From Flavobacterium hydatis (lineage in GTDB: Bacteria; Bacteroidota; Bacteroidia; Flavobacteriales; Flavobacteriaceae): a stretch of 64,000 nt of DNA. Below are positions 1 through 8,334 of the stretch, one piece after another. Numbering within the stretch: position 1 is the stretch's first letter; each line of letters starts with the position of its first letter. The DNA is taken from contig NZ_JPRM01000028.1 of the NCBI RefSeq assembly GCF_000737695.1, positions 1 to 64,000 of the forward strand, read 5' to 3'. A model generated the notes under the pieces. It saw only the letters and a program-made list of their open reading frames with translations, was not told the DNA's origin and did not search any database. Both the position numbers and the translations under genes were made by a program.

Positions 1-40
1 GTTTTACAGGGATTTATTTTGTTTTGTGTAAAAAAAAAAT

Positions 41-177
41 AACGCATAGAAACATAGATTTTATGTATAATAAAGAATGCAAAAAGAAATACATTTCTTC
101 CGCATAGCTAGCTTTGTGCATTTAAAATAAGTGAAATGCCTTTTTTGGATAGTATAAAATCTATGTTTCTATGCGTT
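41..177. repeat. 137-bp palindromic dispersed element, copy 1
   Basis: The element begins AACGCATAGAAACATAG and ends with the reverse complement of that sequence, giving terminal inverted repeats with at least 24 perfectly matched bases. A second copy of the same length lies at 61669-61805 in the opposite orientation, and both the ends and the interior align. There is no coding capacity. It sits downstream of the MFS transporter gene and could act as a transcript end. It resembles a MITE or REP-type element; the mobilising enzyme is not in the window. Confidence 0.75.
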
Positions 178-235
178 AAAATAGACTTACTTAGCGGGTG
201 AGTTTATTTTGCTTTAAGAAGAGGTTTTGATTTCT

Positions 236-1456
236 TTATAAAATGCTGTTTTCTTTTTGTAATTCTTTCTGAATCCAAAGGCAACATGCGGTTGCGGTTA
301 ATCCAATAGTTCCCATTATGAACCAATTGTACTGGTACCCTAATCGGGAAATGAATTCGAAACCTAGTTTGGAACTAATAATATGTGCCAAGCTAAAACT
401 CATAGTATATAAAGCCATATATCGCCCTTCTTGACCACGAGGCGCTCTGCTTAAGGCAAAAGCATTAGAGAAAGGGAAGGCTAATATCTCGCCAAGAGAA
501 ACTATAATCATTGCAAATACAAGAACTCCTGCCCAAACATTAATCAATAATAGGTAGAAACTTAAAGCCATTAATAAGGTACCGTAAATAATAATTTTTA
601 TTTTACGGAAGGCATTTCGTTCAAAATAGCTCACAATCGACATTTCGAGTGAAAATATCATAAGTCCATTTAAGGTCATTAATAATCCGGTTTGAAATTC
701 GGTTAAGTCAAATTTTTCCTTGTGATATAGCGGTAAAGTTGTAAATAGCTGAAAGAAAATTATTGCAGTTGCAAAACTCACAAATAAAAATACCCAGAAT
801 ATCTTGTCTGTAAATACCGATTTAGGCTCGCTTACAATATCATGACTACTATCATGAACTGGTTTTTTCTTTTCTTTTACTAATAATGCAAAGATTGTAA
901 TCGAAAGAATACAAGAAGCACCATCGACCCAAAATAACCCTTGATAACCAATTCCCATAATAATTAACCCTCCTAATGCAGGGCCAGCAGCAAAACCAAG
1001 ATTTACTGCAAGACGTACTAATGTTAGAGCACGGGTTCTATTTTCGGGTTTGGCATAAGCACTTAGCGAAACATACATTGCTGGACGAAACATATCGGCA
1101 ATGATCATTATAGTAAACATAGCAAAACACAATGCCCAGAAAGTGGTTATGTATTGCAAAAAGAATAGGGAGACACCGCTGGTAAATAAGCTAAATACCA
1201 TTATTTTGTAAAAGCCTATTTTGTCAGATAGTTTGCCGCCAAGCCAGGAACCCAACATAGATCCTAGACCAAATGATACCATAATCCAACCCACTTCGTT
1301 GTATGTAAACTGAAGATCTTCTTTTAAATATTTTGATAAAAAGGGCAGAACCATCGTTCCTGCGCGATTTATAAATGTAACAAGTGTAAGAATCCAAATC
1401 TCTCTGGAGAATCCTCTAAAATTGTTTATATACTGTTGAAAGGCGTTGATTAGCAT
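236..1456 (-). CDS. MFS transporter
   Basis: This 406-residue integral membrane protein has about twelve hydrophobic segments. The loop between the second and third segments reads GGKLSDKIGFYK, matching MFS motif A (G-x-x-x-D-K/R-x-G-x-K/R). The length is normal for a 12-helix MFS permease. The family moves small solutes or drugs with proton or other ion gradients; the substrate cannot be told from sequence. The start at MLINAF fits a CAAAGTTA (TAACTTTG on the coding strand) -7 box at 1476-1483. It is transcribed alone, divergently from the DUF1684 gene. Confidence 0.85.
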   Translation of the reverse strand: MLINAFQQYINNFRGFSREIWILTLVTFINRAGTMVLPFLSKYLKEDLQFTYNEVGWIMVSFGLGSMLGSWLGGKLSDKIGFYKIMVFSLFTSGVSLFFLQYITTFWALCFAMFTIMIIADMFRPAMYVSLSAYAKPENRTRALTLVRLAVNLGFAAGPALGGLIIMGIGYQGLFWVDGASCILSITIFALLVKEKKKPVHDSSHDIVSEPKSVFTDKIFWVFLFVSFATAIIFFQLFTTLPLYHKEKFDLTEFQTGLLMTLNGLMIFSLEMSIVSYFERNAFRKIKIIIYGTLLMALSFYLLLINVWAGVLVFAMIIVSLGEILAFPFSNAFALSRAPRGQEGRYMALYTMSFSLAHIISSKLGFEFISRLGYQYNWFIMGTIGLTATACCLWIQKELQKENSIL

Positions 1457-1475
1457 TATAAATGGGTTATATGTG

Positions 1476-1483
1476 CAAAGTTA
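1476..1483 (-). promoter_or_regulatory. -7 box for MFS gene
   Basis: On the coding strand this reads TAACTTTG, matching the Bacteroidetes TAnnTTTG -7 consensus, 20 bases before the MFS start codon. No clear -33 TTG was found at the usual spacing. Confidence 0.45.
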
Positions 1484-1505
1484 TAAAACTTTGTAACTTA
1501 CAGAC

Positions 1506-1537
1506 TTTGTTGCTTTGTTACTTTTAAACTATTTTTG
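1506..1537 (+). promoter_or_regulatory. Bacteroidetes-type promoter for DUF1684 gene
   Basis: A TTTG at 1506-1509 (-33 type) is followed after 20 bases by TATTTTTG at 1530-1537 (-7 type, TAnnTTTG). The ATG at 1552 follows 14 bases later, so the untranslated leader would be very short. Confidence 0.5.
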
Positions 1538-1551
1538 CTAAAATTTATAAG

Positions 1552-2154
1552 ATGAAAAACCTAATTCTATTTTTGACCCTTTTGGCATTAAATTTTGGTA
1601 TTGCCCAAGAAAAATTTGATCGTGCTGCTGCCGAAAATTTCCAAAAGACAATTAATGGAGAATATGCAGATGCAAAGACGAGTCCGTTATTGCCAGAAGA
1701 TTTGCAAACATTCAAGACATTAGATTTTTATCCAATAAACGAAAAATATGCTGTTGTGGCTAAATTTGTGAAAGCCAAAAAAGAGAAGCCTTTTGAGATG
1801 AAAACTTCTACAGCCAGAAAGCCAATGTATATAAAATACGGAACTGTATATTTTACGATTGATGGAGTTGACTTGCAATTAAATGTATATCGCAACATCG
1901 ATCTTTCTAAAAAAGAAGAATATAAAGATTATTTATTCCTTCCATTCTCTGATTTAACTTCAGGAAAAGAGACTTATATAGGAGGAAGATATATCGATTT
2001 AAAAATTTCGAAAGGAAATACTATTGTAATCGATTTTAATCAGGCATATAACCCGTATTGCGCGTATAATCACAAATATTCTTGTCCGATTGTGCCTTTA
2101 GAGAATGATTTGAATGTTGCGATCGAAGCTGGTGTTAAAAAGTTTCACGATTAA
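1552..2154 (+). CDS. DUF1684 secreted protein
   Basis: The 200-residue protein has an N-terminal signal peptide (hydrophobic MKNLILFLTLLALNFG, then IAQ). The rest resembles DUF1684, including the PFSDLTSGKETYIGGRYID stretch and the late N-PYCAYNHKYSCPIVPLEN block with its conserved tyrosine and cysteine pattern. No enzymatic function is established for the family. Its stop codon overlaps the ATG of the TatD gene by one base, so the two are probably translationally coupled. Confidence 0.8.
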   Translation: MKNLILFLTLLALNFGIAQEKFDRAAAENFQKTINGEYADAKTSPLLPEDLQTFKTLDFYPINEKYAVVAKFVKAKKEKPFEMKTSTARKPMYIKYGTVYFTIDGVDLQLNVYRNIDLSKKEEYKDYLFLPFSDLTSGKETYIGGRYIDLKISKGNTIVIDFNQAYNPYCAYNHKYSCPIVPLENDLNVAIEAGVKKFHD

Positions 2155-2816
2155 TGCAATTTTTTAATTTCCATACACATAAATCAGCCAATCATCCAGA
2201 TGTTCTGGATTTAGTAAATCAGTATCCTAATGAATTTGACGAAACTATTCCGTTTTATTCTATCGGGATTCATCCTTGGTATATTATAGAGGAAAAGATT
2301 GAAGCTGAATTGGAAATTATAGATAAAAAACTAGCTTTCGATAATTGTCTTGCCGTTGGCGAATGTGGTTTGGACAAACGAACAGAAGTTTTGTTTGGAT
2401 TGCAGGAATCAGTTTTTGAAAGACAATTACTTTTGGCTGAAAAGCATCAGAAACCTGTCGTGATTCATTGCGTAGCAGCGTTTCAGGAAGTAATTGCTTT
2501 AAAGAAAAAACTAGGAATTACTGTTCCTATGATTATTCATGGTTTTTCTAAAAATCAGCAAGTAGCAAAACAACTTATAGATAATGGATTTTATATTTCT
2601 TTTGGAAAATATTTAATCAAGAACCCTGATTTAGAATATGTTTTTAAAAGCATTCCTAATAATCGTTTTTTTTTAGAAACAGATACTATCGATGAACCGA
2701 TAGAAACGGTGTATGCCTTGGCAGCAAAATATAAAAACATAACGATTGAAGAATTACAAGAGATAATATCAAGTAATTTTGCAACTGTATTTAATAAACA
2801 AAAATTGGATTTTTAA
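2154..2816 (+). CDS. TatD family metal-dependent hydrolase
   Basis: The 220-residue protein carries the TatD metal ligands in order: H7 and H9 (FHTH), E70 (GECGLD), H105 (VVIHC), H129 (IIHGF) and D177 (LETD). TatD proteins are TIM-barrel metal-dependent nucleases or hydrolases in the cytoplasm. It is slightly shorter than E. coli TatD (about 260 residues), which is usual for Bacteroidetes members. It overlaps the DUF1684 stop by one base and lies 35 bases ahead of tcdA, so a three-gene transcript is likely. Confidence 0.88.
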   Translation: MQFFNFHTHKSANHPDVLDLVNQYPNEFDETIPFYSIGIHPWYIIEEKIEAELEIIDKKLAFDNCLAVGECGLDKRTEVLFGLQESVFERQLLLAEKHQKPVVIHCVAAFQEVIALKKKLGITVPMIIHGFSKNQQVAKQLIDNGFYISFGKYLIKNPDLEYVFKSIPNNRFFLETDTIDEPIETVYALAAKYKNITIEELQEIISSNFATVFNKQKLDF

Positions 2817-2851
2817 ACTTCAATAACATTAAACTTTAAACAAAGAAATAT

Positions 2852-3565
2852 ATGGCAGAGTGGACGGAAAGAGCCGAATTATTATTTAAAAAAGAAGGAT
2901 TAGATAATCTTAAAAATTCACACGTTCTTGTAGTAGGATTAGGAGGAGTAGGATCTTTTGCAGCAGAGTTTTTGGCAAGAGCAGGAGTAGGAACAATGAC
3001 AATTGTAGATGGTGATGTAGTAGATATTACAAATATAAACAGGCAATTACCAGCTTTGCATTCGACTGTTGGGCAACCTAAAGTTACAATTGTAGGGGAT
3101 CGCTTGATGGATATTAATCCGGAATTAAAATTAATCCGTGTTCAGGAGTTTCTTTCGCCGGAGCGTGCTTTTGAGATTGTTACAGAAGAGTTTGATTATG
3201 TTTTGGATTGCATTGATAGTGTAACTCCAAAACTAAATTTGATTATTGCTGCCAAACGCAAACGTGTAAAAATCATAAGCAGCATGGGAGCTGGTGGAAA
3301 AATGGAAGCTGCAAAAGTAAAAGTAACTGATATTTCGAATACTATAAATTGCTATTTTTCTAAAACAATTCGCAGAAGATTAAAAGAGGTTAAAATTGAT
3401 AAACTAAAGGTGGTTTTCTCTTCAGAAATTCAAGATGAATCAAGTTTAAAAATGACCGATGGATCTAATTTCAAAAAATCATTTTATGGTACAAACAGTT
3501 ATATGCCAGGATTATTTGGTTTATATGCTGCCGAAACAGTGATTCGTTATTTGCTAAAGAAATAG
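2852..3565 (+). CDS. tcdA: tRNA threonylcarbamoyladenosine dehydratase
   Basis: The 237-residue protein is of the ThiF/HesA/E1-like family. It has the nucleotide-binding GLGGVG at residues 29-34, the DGD-VVDITNINRQ block around 53-65, and DCIDSVTPK further on. These features and the length fit TcdA (CsdL), which cyclises t6A37 of tRNA to ct6A using ATP. It lacks a rhodanese or ubiquitin-like extension, unlike ThiF or MoeB fusions. It is probably co-transcribed with the two genes upstream. The stop codon abuts a 7-bp tandem repeat. Confidence 0.85.
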   Translation: MAEWTERAELLFKKEGLDNLKNSHVLVVGLGGVGSFAAEFLARAGVGTMTIVDGDVVDITNINRQLPALHSTVGQPKVTIVGDRLMDINPELKLIRVQEFLSPERAFEIVTEEFDYVLDCIDSVTPKLNLIIAAKRKRVKIISSMGAGGKMEAAKVKVTDISNTINCYFSKTIRRRLKEVKIDKLKVVFSSEIQDESSLKMTDGSNFKKSFYGTNSYMPGLFGLYAAETVIRYLLKK

Positions 3566-3614
3566 TATTAAGTATTAAGTATTAAGTATTAAGTATTAAG
3601 TATTAAGTATTAAG
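3566..3614. repeat. Tandem heptamer repeat, 7 copies of TATTAAG
   Basis: Seven perfect head-to-tail copies of TATTAAG start at the base after the tcdA stop codon. The array is prone to slippage and could vary in length between strains. It is noncoding. Confidence 0.95.
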
Positions 3615-3619
3615 TTGTT

Positions 3620-3820
3620 CATTATAGACTTTATGTATTACGAATAAGTGTAGTATATAACCTATATGTAGTATATAATCTAAATATAAAGTATTTTTAT
3701 AATATAAAACAATTTTGAAAGTATAAAGACGCGCTGCGGTGCGCCTCTACAGAAAACCTTTGCACCTTTGTTACTTAGTACCTTAGAGCCTTAAAAAGAA
3801 CCTTAGTACCTTTAAAAAGA
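3620..3820 (+). repeat. Composite leader repeat with GC-rich hairpin, copy 1
   Basis: It contains ATTATAGACTTTATG, then two TAGTATATAA(C/T)CTA units, then a hairpin GACGCGC-TGCG-GTGCGCC followed by CTCTAC, then degenerate ACCTTTG / ACCTTAG units leading up to the next ATG. The same blocks in the same order precede the start of the prenyltransferase gene at 18966-19210 on the other strand. The GC-rich hairpin stands out in an otherwise AT-rich stretch. Confidence 0.7.
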
Positions 3821-3825
3821 AAAAA

Positions 3826-4494
3826 ATGATTAAAACAGTAATTTTTGATATGGACGGTGTAATTGTAGATACAGAACCCGTACATTATTATGCATATCAC
3901 AAACAATTTGCCGAATTAAATATTGATGTAACCGATGAGGTTTATGCTTCGTTTACAGGGTTTTCGACTCGAAATACGTTTCAGAGACTGAAAGAGACTT
4001 TTGTGATTGAGCAAGAGGTAGAAGATTTGATTCAGAGAAAAAGAACCATTTTTAATGATGCTTTTGATACTAAGGAAGATTTATACTTGCTAGATGGTGT
4101 TGAGGATTTAATTAAAGATTTATTTGCTAACGGAATGCAATTGATTTTGGCTTCGTCGGCTTCTAAAGTTACTATTGAGCGTGTTTTTACTCGTTTTAAT
4201 TTGCATCAATATTTTACTGACATTGTTAGTGGAGAAGATTTCCCTCAATCGAAGCCTAATCCAGCGATTTTTCTGCATGCTGCATCGTTGTCTAAAGCTC
4301 CAAAAGAAGAGTGTATTATTATTGAAGACAGTACAAATGGAGTAAAAGCAGCAAAAGGTGCAGGGATATATTGTGTGGGATATAATAGCGAACATTCTAA
4401 AATGCAAGATTTATCTGATGCTGATATTGTTATAAATCATTTTGATGAATTGAATTTTGAAAAAATAGAAAAAATTCAGTCTATCATTAGGTAA
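3826..4494 (+). CDS. HAD-superfamily phosphatase / beta-phosphoglucomutase-like
   Basis: The 222-residue protein begins with HAD motif I, FDMDGVIVDTEP, with nucleophile D8 and acid/base D10. The cap domain follows; motif II is at LASSAS, the motif III lysine at SKPNPAIF, and motif IV at IIEDSTNGVKAA. The D-G-V-x-V-D-T-E-P signature and the size fit subfamily IA (beta-phosphoglucomutase/phosphatase group). The substrate is a small phosphorylated metabolite that cannot be specified. Its 5' leader is a dispersed composite repeat. Confidence 0.82.
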   Translation: MIKTVIFDMDGVIVDTEPVHYYAYHKQFAELNIDVTDEVYASFTGFSTRNTFQRLKETFVIEQEVEDLIQRKRTIFNDAFDTKEDLYLLDGVEDLIKDLFANGMQLILASSASKVTIERVFTRFNLHQYFTDIVSGEDFPQSKPNPAIFLHAASLSKAPKEECIIIEDSTNGVKAAKGAGIYCVGYNSEHSKMQDLSDADIVINHFDELNFEKIEKIQSIIR

Positions 4495-4523
4495 TTATTA
4501 ACAATTTAAATTAATTGAATTCG

Positions 4524-4531
4524 TAATTTTG
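4524..4531 (+). promoter_or_regulatory. -7 box for DUF2911 gene
   Basis: TAATTTTG matches the TAnnTTTG consensus, 24 bases ahead of the ATG at 4556. A convincing -33 element was not seen. Confidence 0.35.
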
Positions 4532-4555
4532 AGGAAATAAAAAAACTATATATAA

Positions 4556-5401
4556 ATGAAAAAAGTACTTATTGCCTTAGCAATTGTTATTGCTCCATTT
4601 GTTGCAGAAGCGCAAATGAAAACACCTCAGTCGAGCCCTAAAGCTGTTGTAAACCAAATTGTTGGTTTGACAGATGTAGAAGTGGTTTACTCTAGACCTG
4701 GTGCTAGAGGAAGAGCAGTATTTGGAAATTTGGTACCGTTTGGTAAATTATGGAGAACGGGTGCTAACGAAAATACAGTAATATCATTTAGTGATGATGT
4801 TGTAATAGACGGTAAAACATTGAAAAAAGGTAAATATGCTATTTTTACTATTCCAAGAATTGAAAGCTGGGATGTTATCTTTTACTCTAAAACTGATAAC
4901 TGGGGATTGCCAGAAAATTGGAGTGAGGCTGATGTAGCTTTAAAAACTACCGTAAAAGAAGAGGCTTTAAACAAAGCTGTTGAAACATTTACTATCGGTA
5001 TTAATAATTTAGATCCTAATTCTGGAACTATCGATATTGCATGGGAGAACTCTTCTGTATCGGTAAGATTTGAGGTTCCTACAGATAAAATAGCTTCAGA
5101 AAGTATTAAGAGAGTATTGGCTGGACCAACATCAAATGATTATTTTAACGCTGCGCAATACTTTTTTCAAACTAAAGGAGGCGATATCGCTAAAGCAAGA
5201 GAATATGTTGACAAAGCTTTAGAATTAAGCGCTGATAAACCGTTCTATTTCTACAGACTTAAATCTTTAATCCAAGCGAAACAAGGAGACAAAAAAGGAG
5301 CTATCGAAACTGCTAAAGTTTCACTTGCTGCTTCTGAAGCTGCTAAAAACCAGGATTATGTAAAAATGAATAAAGACAGTATTACAGAGTGGAGTAAATA
5401 A
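4556..5401 (+). CDS. DUF2911 secreted protein with helical repeat tail
   Basis: The 281-residue protein has a signal peptide ending near VAEA. It then has a DUF2911 domain (about residues 24-170) with the typical blocks VVYSRPGARGRAVFG, LWRTGANENT and WDVIFYSKTDNWG. The C-terminal third (about 185-280) is helical and TPR-like (YFNAAQYFF, AREYVDKALELS, AIETAKVSLAAS). The family is common in Bacteroidetes and has no assigned function; an extracytoplasmic binding role is only inferred. It is a single-gene unit ended by a strong terminator. Confidence 0.8.
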   Translation: MKKVLIALAIVIAPFVAEAQMKTPQSSPKAVVNQIVGLTDVEVVYSRPGARGRAVFGNLVPFGKLWRTGANENTVISFSDDVVIDGKTLKKGKYAIFTIPRIESWDVIFYSKTDNWGLPENWSEADVALKTTVKEEALNKAVETFTIGINNLDPNSGTIDIAWENSSVSVRFEVPTDKIASESIKRVLAGPTSNDYFNAAQYFFQTKGGDIAKAREYVDKALELSADKPFYFYRLKSLIQAKQGDKKGAIETAKVSLAASEAAKNQDYVKMNKDSITEWSK

Positions 5402-5421
5402 TAATTTATTCTATTTAATTA

Positions 5422-5462
5422 AAAAATCCCATTTCGGAAAATGTTCGAAATGGGATTTTTTA
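5422..5462 (+). terminator. Rho-independent terminator after DUF2911 gene
   Basis: AAAATCCCATTTCG and CGAAATGGGATTTT form a 14-bp stem with A- and T-tracts on both sides, 20 bases after the stop codon. It could also stop transcription arriving from the right. Confidence 0.85.
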
Positions 5463-5570
5463 TGTCTTGTTCTGAATGAAGCTCGCTTAAAATTCTTAAA
5501 CTTTTTTGCTATTGTTGATGCTTCGAAGTAGGGAGACTTCGAAGAGTGAGTGAGGAGTAAGCCTATAATT

Positions 5571-6026
5571 TTACCAAATTTTTATTGCACATAAATAGGT
5601 CCAAGCTATAAAGAATATTTGCAGCGGAACTCTGAACCATAAATAAGATATTCCGTTTCCATTTAAAGTGCCTTTTTGAAAATCAATGTGATTTATAGCT
5701 GCATAAATATTAGCAGGTAGTAAAATAAGAAAGAATACAATTAGTATCCATGCAGCGTTAACGCTATAATTAGGTATTAATAGCCCAATTCCCAGTATAA
5801 TTTCGATTAAAGCTGTTACATATACCAATTCGATTTTGAATGGTATAATCGAAGGGATCATCATTGTCATGCCTTTTGTAAAAACAAAATGGCTAATTGC
5901 CGTAAAACAAAGCATTACAAACATCGCAATTCTAGCAGAAACTATTAAGTCATATTTTTGAGTTAGTAGTTTTATGGCAATATTTGATAGTAAGAAAACG
6001 GAAAGTAAAATAAGTAGTGGTTTCAT
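5571..6026 (-). CDS. DoxX-like membrane protein
   Basis: The 151-residue protein has four hydrophobic helices. The layout, with a polar NAAWILIVFFLILLPANIYAAINH region in the third and fourth helices, resembles DoxX/DoxX-like family proteins. Family members are small inner-membrane proteins sometimes tied to quinone or redox functions; the role here is unknown. It lies downstream of the Crp/Fnr gene on the same strand, 60 bases away, and may belong to the same unit. The family assignment rests on topology and weak motif similarity. Confidence 0.55.
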   Translation of the reverse strand: MKPLLILLSVFLLSNIAIKLLTQKYDLIVSARIAMFVMLCFTAISHFVFTKGMTMMIPSIIPFKIELVYVTALIEIILGIGLLIPNYSVNAAWILIVFFLILLPANIYAAINHIDFQKGTLNGNGISYLWFRVPLQIFFIAWTYLCAIKIW

Positions 6027-6086
6027 ATCTTTTGATTTTATATTACAAAGTTCGTCCTAAAACAAACTCCGCACAATGAACCCAAG

Positions 6087-6677
6087 TTAAGAAATTCGTT
6101 TTCGTATTCTACTTAAAGCCTGTGGTGTTATGCCAATATATGAAGCAATATATTTAAGGGGTATGAGTTTTAAGAGATGTGGTTGCTCTTTAAATAAATT
6201 TAAATATCGCCTTTCTGCAGATTCTGTTAATAATGATAATTCTCGCTTTGATTTTTTTAGAAAAAGATCTTCGCTTGCGAGCCTTCCGATTTTATTTCCA
6301 ACATCTGTTTTGGCGTATATTTCTTGTAAATCATCATAATTCAAACTCCAAAGGATAGTATTTGTAATGGTTTCTAACTGATAATTGGAAGGTTCTTGTG
6401 TTAAAAAAAAGTCATAGGCACTCACAAAATTATTATCGAAAGCAAAGCCAAAAGTTATGTCATTTAATTCGGTTGGAATATAAAACCGCACAATTCCTTG
6501 TTCTATAAACGATAAATATTTTTCATTTTGACCAACTTTTAGTAAAATTGATTTTTTAGAAAATTCCCTTTTTATAAGTTTAGATGAAAATATTTCCCAG
6601 TCATGGTCTGTTAAGGTTACAAATCTCTCTAGATGTTTTCTTATTCCGTTCATTGTACTTAGATATTTTTTATTCAT
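6087..6677 (-). CDS. Crp/Fnr family transcriptional regulator
   Basis: The 196-residue protein has an N-terminal cyclic-nucleotide-binding-like beta-roll (FSKKSILLKVGQNEKYLSF, then IVRFY) and a C-terminal helix-turn-helix ending PLKYIASYIGITPQALSRIR. It lacks the cysteine cluster of Fnr. Such short Crp-like regulators are abundant in Flavobacteria and often act on neighbouring genes. M9 (position 6653) is an equally plausible start, because most relatives begin near MNGIRKHLERF. With the first start, the gene overlaps the upstream lipoprotein gene by 8 bases. Confidence 0.85.
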   Translation of the reverse strand: MNKKYLSTMNGIRKHLERFVTLTDHDWEIFSSKLIKREFSKKSILLKVGQNEKYLSFIEQGIVRFYIPTELNDITFGFAFDNNFVSAYDFFLTQEPSNYQLETITNTILWSLNYDDLQEIYAKTDVGNKIGRLASEDLFLKKSKRELSLLTESAERRYLNLFKEQPHLLKLIPLKYIASYIGITPQALSRIRKRIS

Positions 6678-7266
6678 ATAAAAGTTCTTTGGGATATTCT
6701 TCTATTAAATCACGTAAAATGTATTCATAAAAGGCCTTTGTATATTTAGGATTTTTAGTTTCCATGCTATCAATTTCCTTTAATGTTTTATCTCTACCAT
6801 TAAGATACAGTTTCATGATAAAATATTGCGTATAAAGTAAGGAATCATTAGGAGTACTTGTAATTTTATTTTGAATTAAATCGATGTTTTTATAGATATA
6901 CTTTTTAGAAAGCTTTTGGTCTTTTTGATGAATTAAAGATTTAACCAAATTTAGGGTAATTTCTTTTTGGTATTTATCGAGTAAAGTATCCTTTTGCAAT
7001 AATGCATCTATTTCGTCATATTTTTTCAAGTACATTAATAAGGGCAAGACCAGTTCTTTGTTGTCTTTAGTAATACCTTTTTCTTTATAGAGTTCACTTT
7101 CATTTAATGACTTATAGCTCTTTTCTAAATACTTTTGATTTTTTGTTTTGTAATATTCAATTAAATACTGATTTGCTGTTTTAAGCGAATTAGCATCTTT
7201 TAAATTATCTTTTTTATTACAAGAAAATAGGATTACACAGATTATTAAATATATTGAATTTCTCAT
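6670..7266 (-). CDS. Putative lipoprotein of unknown function
   Basis: The 198-residue protein starts with a lipoprotein-type signal, hydrophobic IYLIICVILFSC, with C16 as the likely lipidated cysteine. The mature part is Lys-rich and almost wholly helical, with tandem short helices (ANQYLIEYYKTK, YLEKSYKSLNESELYK) suggestive of TPR-like repeats. I do not recognise a family. It overlaps the start of the Crp/Fnr gene, so the two may be coupled. Base composition is even more AT-rich than that of its neighbours. Confidence 0.6.
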   Translation of the reverse strand: MRNSIYLIICVILFSCNKKDNLKDANSLKTANQYLIEYYKTKNQKYLEKSYKSLNESELYKEKGITKDNKELVLPLLMYLKKYDEIDALLQKDTLLDKYQKEITLNLVKSLIHQKDQKLSKKYIYKNIDLIQNKITSTPNDSLLYTQYFIMKLYLNGRDKTLKEIDSMETKNPKYTKAFYEYILRDLIEEYPKELLYE

Positions 7267-7295
7267 GCTTTTGTTGGGTCAAAATAAAGTTTAAT

Positions 7296-7619
7296 CTACT
7301 CGATGCTTACTTCTCGTTTCTTTTTTAGAATAAAAAAAAGTACTAAAGTGATAATTAAAGCTGTTAAGAATACATAAAATCTAAGATTGGTACTTGTTGT
7401 TCCGCCTTCATTATCCCATGGATTACCTAGTGTAATTGTAGTAAGAACTGCTTCTATAAGACCAATAAATATTCTGCCAAAGAATCCAGTTATTCCTTCT
7501 CCACAATCTTTACAAACAGTAAATCCATAAATGAACCCAGTTAAAGGAAATGAAAACAGGATTCCTATTATTGCAGAAATAAAGAACAATTTTCTTTCTG
7601 ATGTTGTCTTTTTTTCCAT
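7296..7619 (-). CDS. Small membrane protein of unknown function
   Basis: The 107-residue protein has two or three hydrophobic segments (about residues 12-32, 47-62 and 80-98) and a basic C-terminus (KKKREVSIE). A CKDCGEG motif lies in the loop after the first helix. No family is recognised. It is 29 bases upstream of the lipoprotein gene on the same strand and probably shares its transcript. Confidence 0.5.
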   Translation of the reverse strand: MEKKTTSERKLFFISAIIGILFSFPLTGFIYGFTVCKDCGEGITGFFGRIFIGLIEAVLTTITLGNPWDNEGGTTSTNLRFYVFLTALIITLVLFFILKKKREVSIE

Positions 7620-7704
7620 CGATTAATTATTTGGGACTTACTTATTTAGTGCATCGTAGTCGTTACGAAGTTAGGGGACTTTGTAGTGTAATCAAAATAG
7701 TTGT

Positions 7705-8175
7705 TTAATTATATGACAAATAAGCTTCTATTCTGGCATGTGACTTTGATTTAAAGCGCTTGAATTCTGCATAATATTTGTTTGTGCAGCTTTCGTCTAG
7801 GAAAATTAGGTAACTGAATTTCTTTTTTATTCCGTAGTTTATGTCTACAAAATTTTCGAAATAAATTGTTGCGATTGCTATAATTGCTTCTTTGGTAGTA
7901 AAATAATATTTTACTCCATTATTTAGTGTAAACTCATCTCCAACTACTGGATAATGTACGGTTTCATTGATAATGAAAGATTTAGGAACTGTTACCCAAT
8001 GATTTTTGTCTTTATCTCTATAACAGAATACGGTATTATCTGATACAGTAAATAAAGTACCGTTATCGGTATCGAGGATACATTTGCGCTTGATATCTCT
8101 ATTACTAGAAAAAACAGCAATTTCTGAAGTGTATTTTTGTGTCAGTAATTTGGTTACCTTTTTTTCTATTTTCAT
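7705..8175 (-). CDS. Hypothetical cytoplasmic protein
   Basis: The 156-residue protein has no signal peptide or membrane helix. The composition looks like a mixed alpha/beta fold rich in short beta-strands (GTLFTVSDNTVFCYRD, VHYPVVGDEFTLNNGVKYYF). No family is recognised. The start MKIEKKVTK is preceded by an AT-rich stretch and the next gene upstream on this strand is 300 bases away, so it probably has its own promoter. A reading frame without frameshift and normal codon use support it as a real gene. Confidence 0.5.
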   Translation of the reverse strand: MKIEKKVTKLLTQKYTSEIAVFSSNRDIKRKCILDTDNGTLFTVSDNTVFCYRDKDKNHWVTVPKSFIINETVHYPVVGDEFTLNNGVKYYFTTKEAIIAIATIYFENFVDINYGIKKKFSYLIFLDESCTNKYYAEFKRFKSKSHARIEAYLSYN

Positions 8176-8334
8176 AATAATAACTTTATATACAGTTGGT
8201 TACTTGTATGGTTGAAGTAAAAATATGTTTAAGATGGTTTGATAACGACCCGAATAAATTATAGGAATGATATTATAAGGTATTTTTCTATGATGGAAGT
8301 TGGGTAAATGGAATGAAGTATGATTTTTGGTTTT

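Noticed and set aside
3566..3614. Possible CRISPR array
   Set aside because: Direct repeats are 7 bases with no spacers, so this is a simple tandem repeat.
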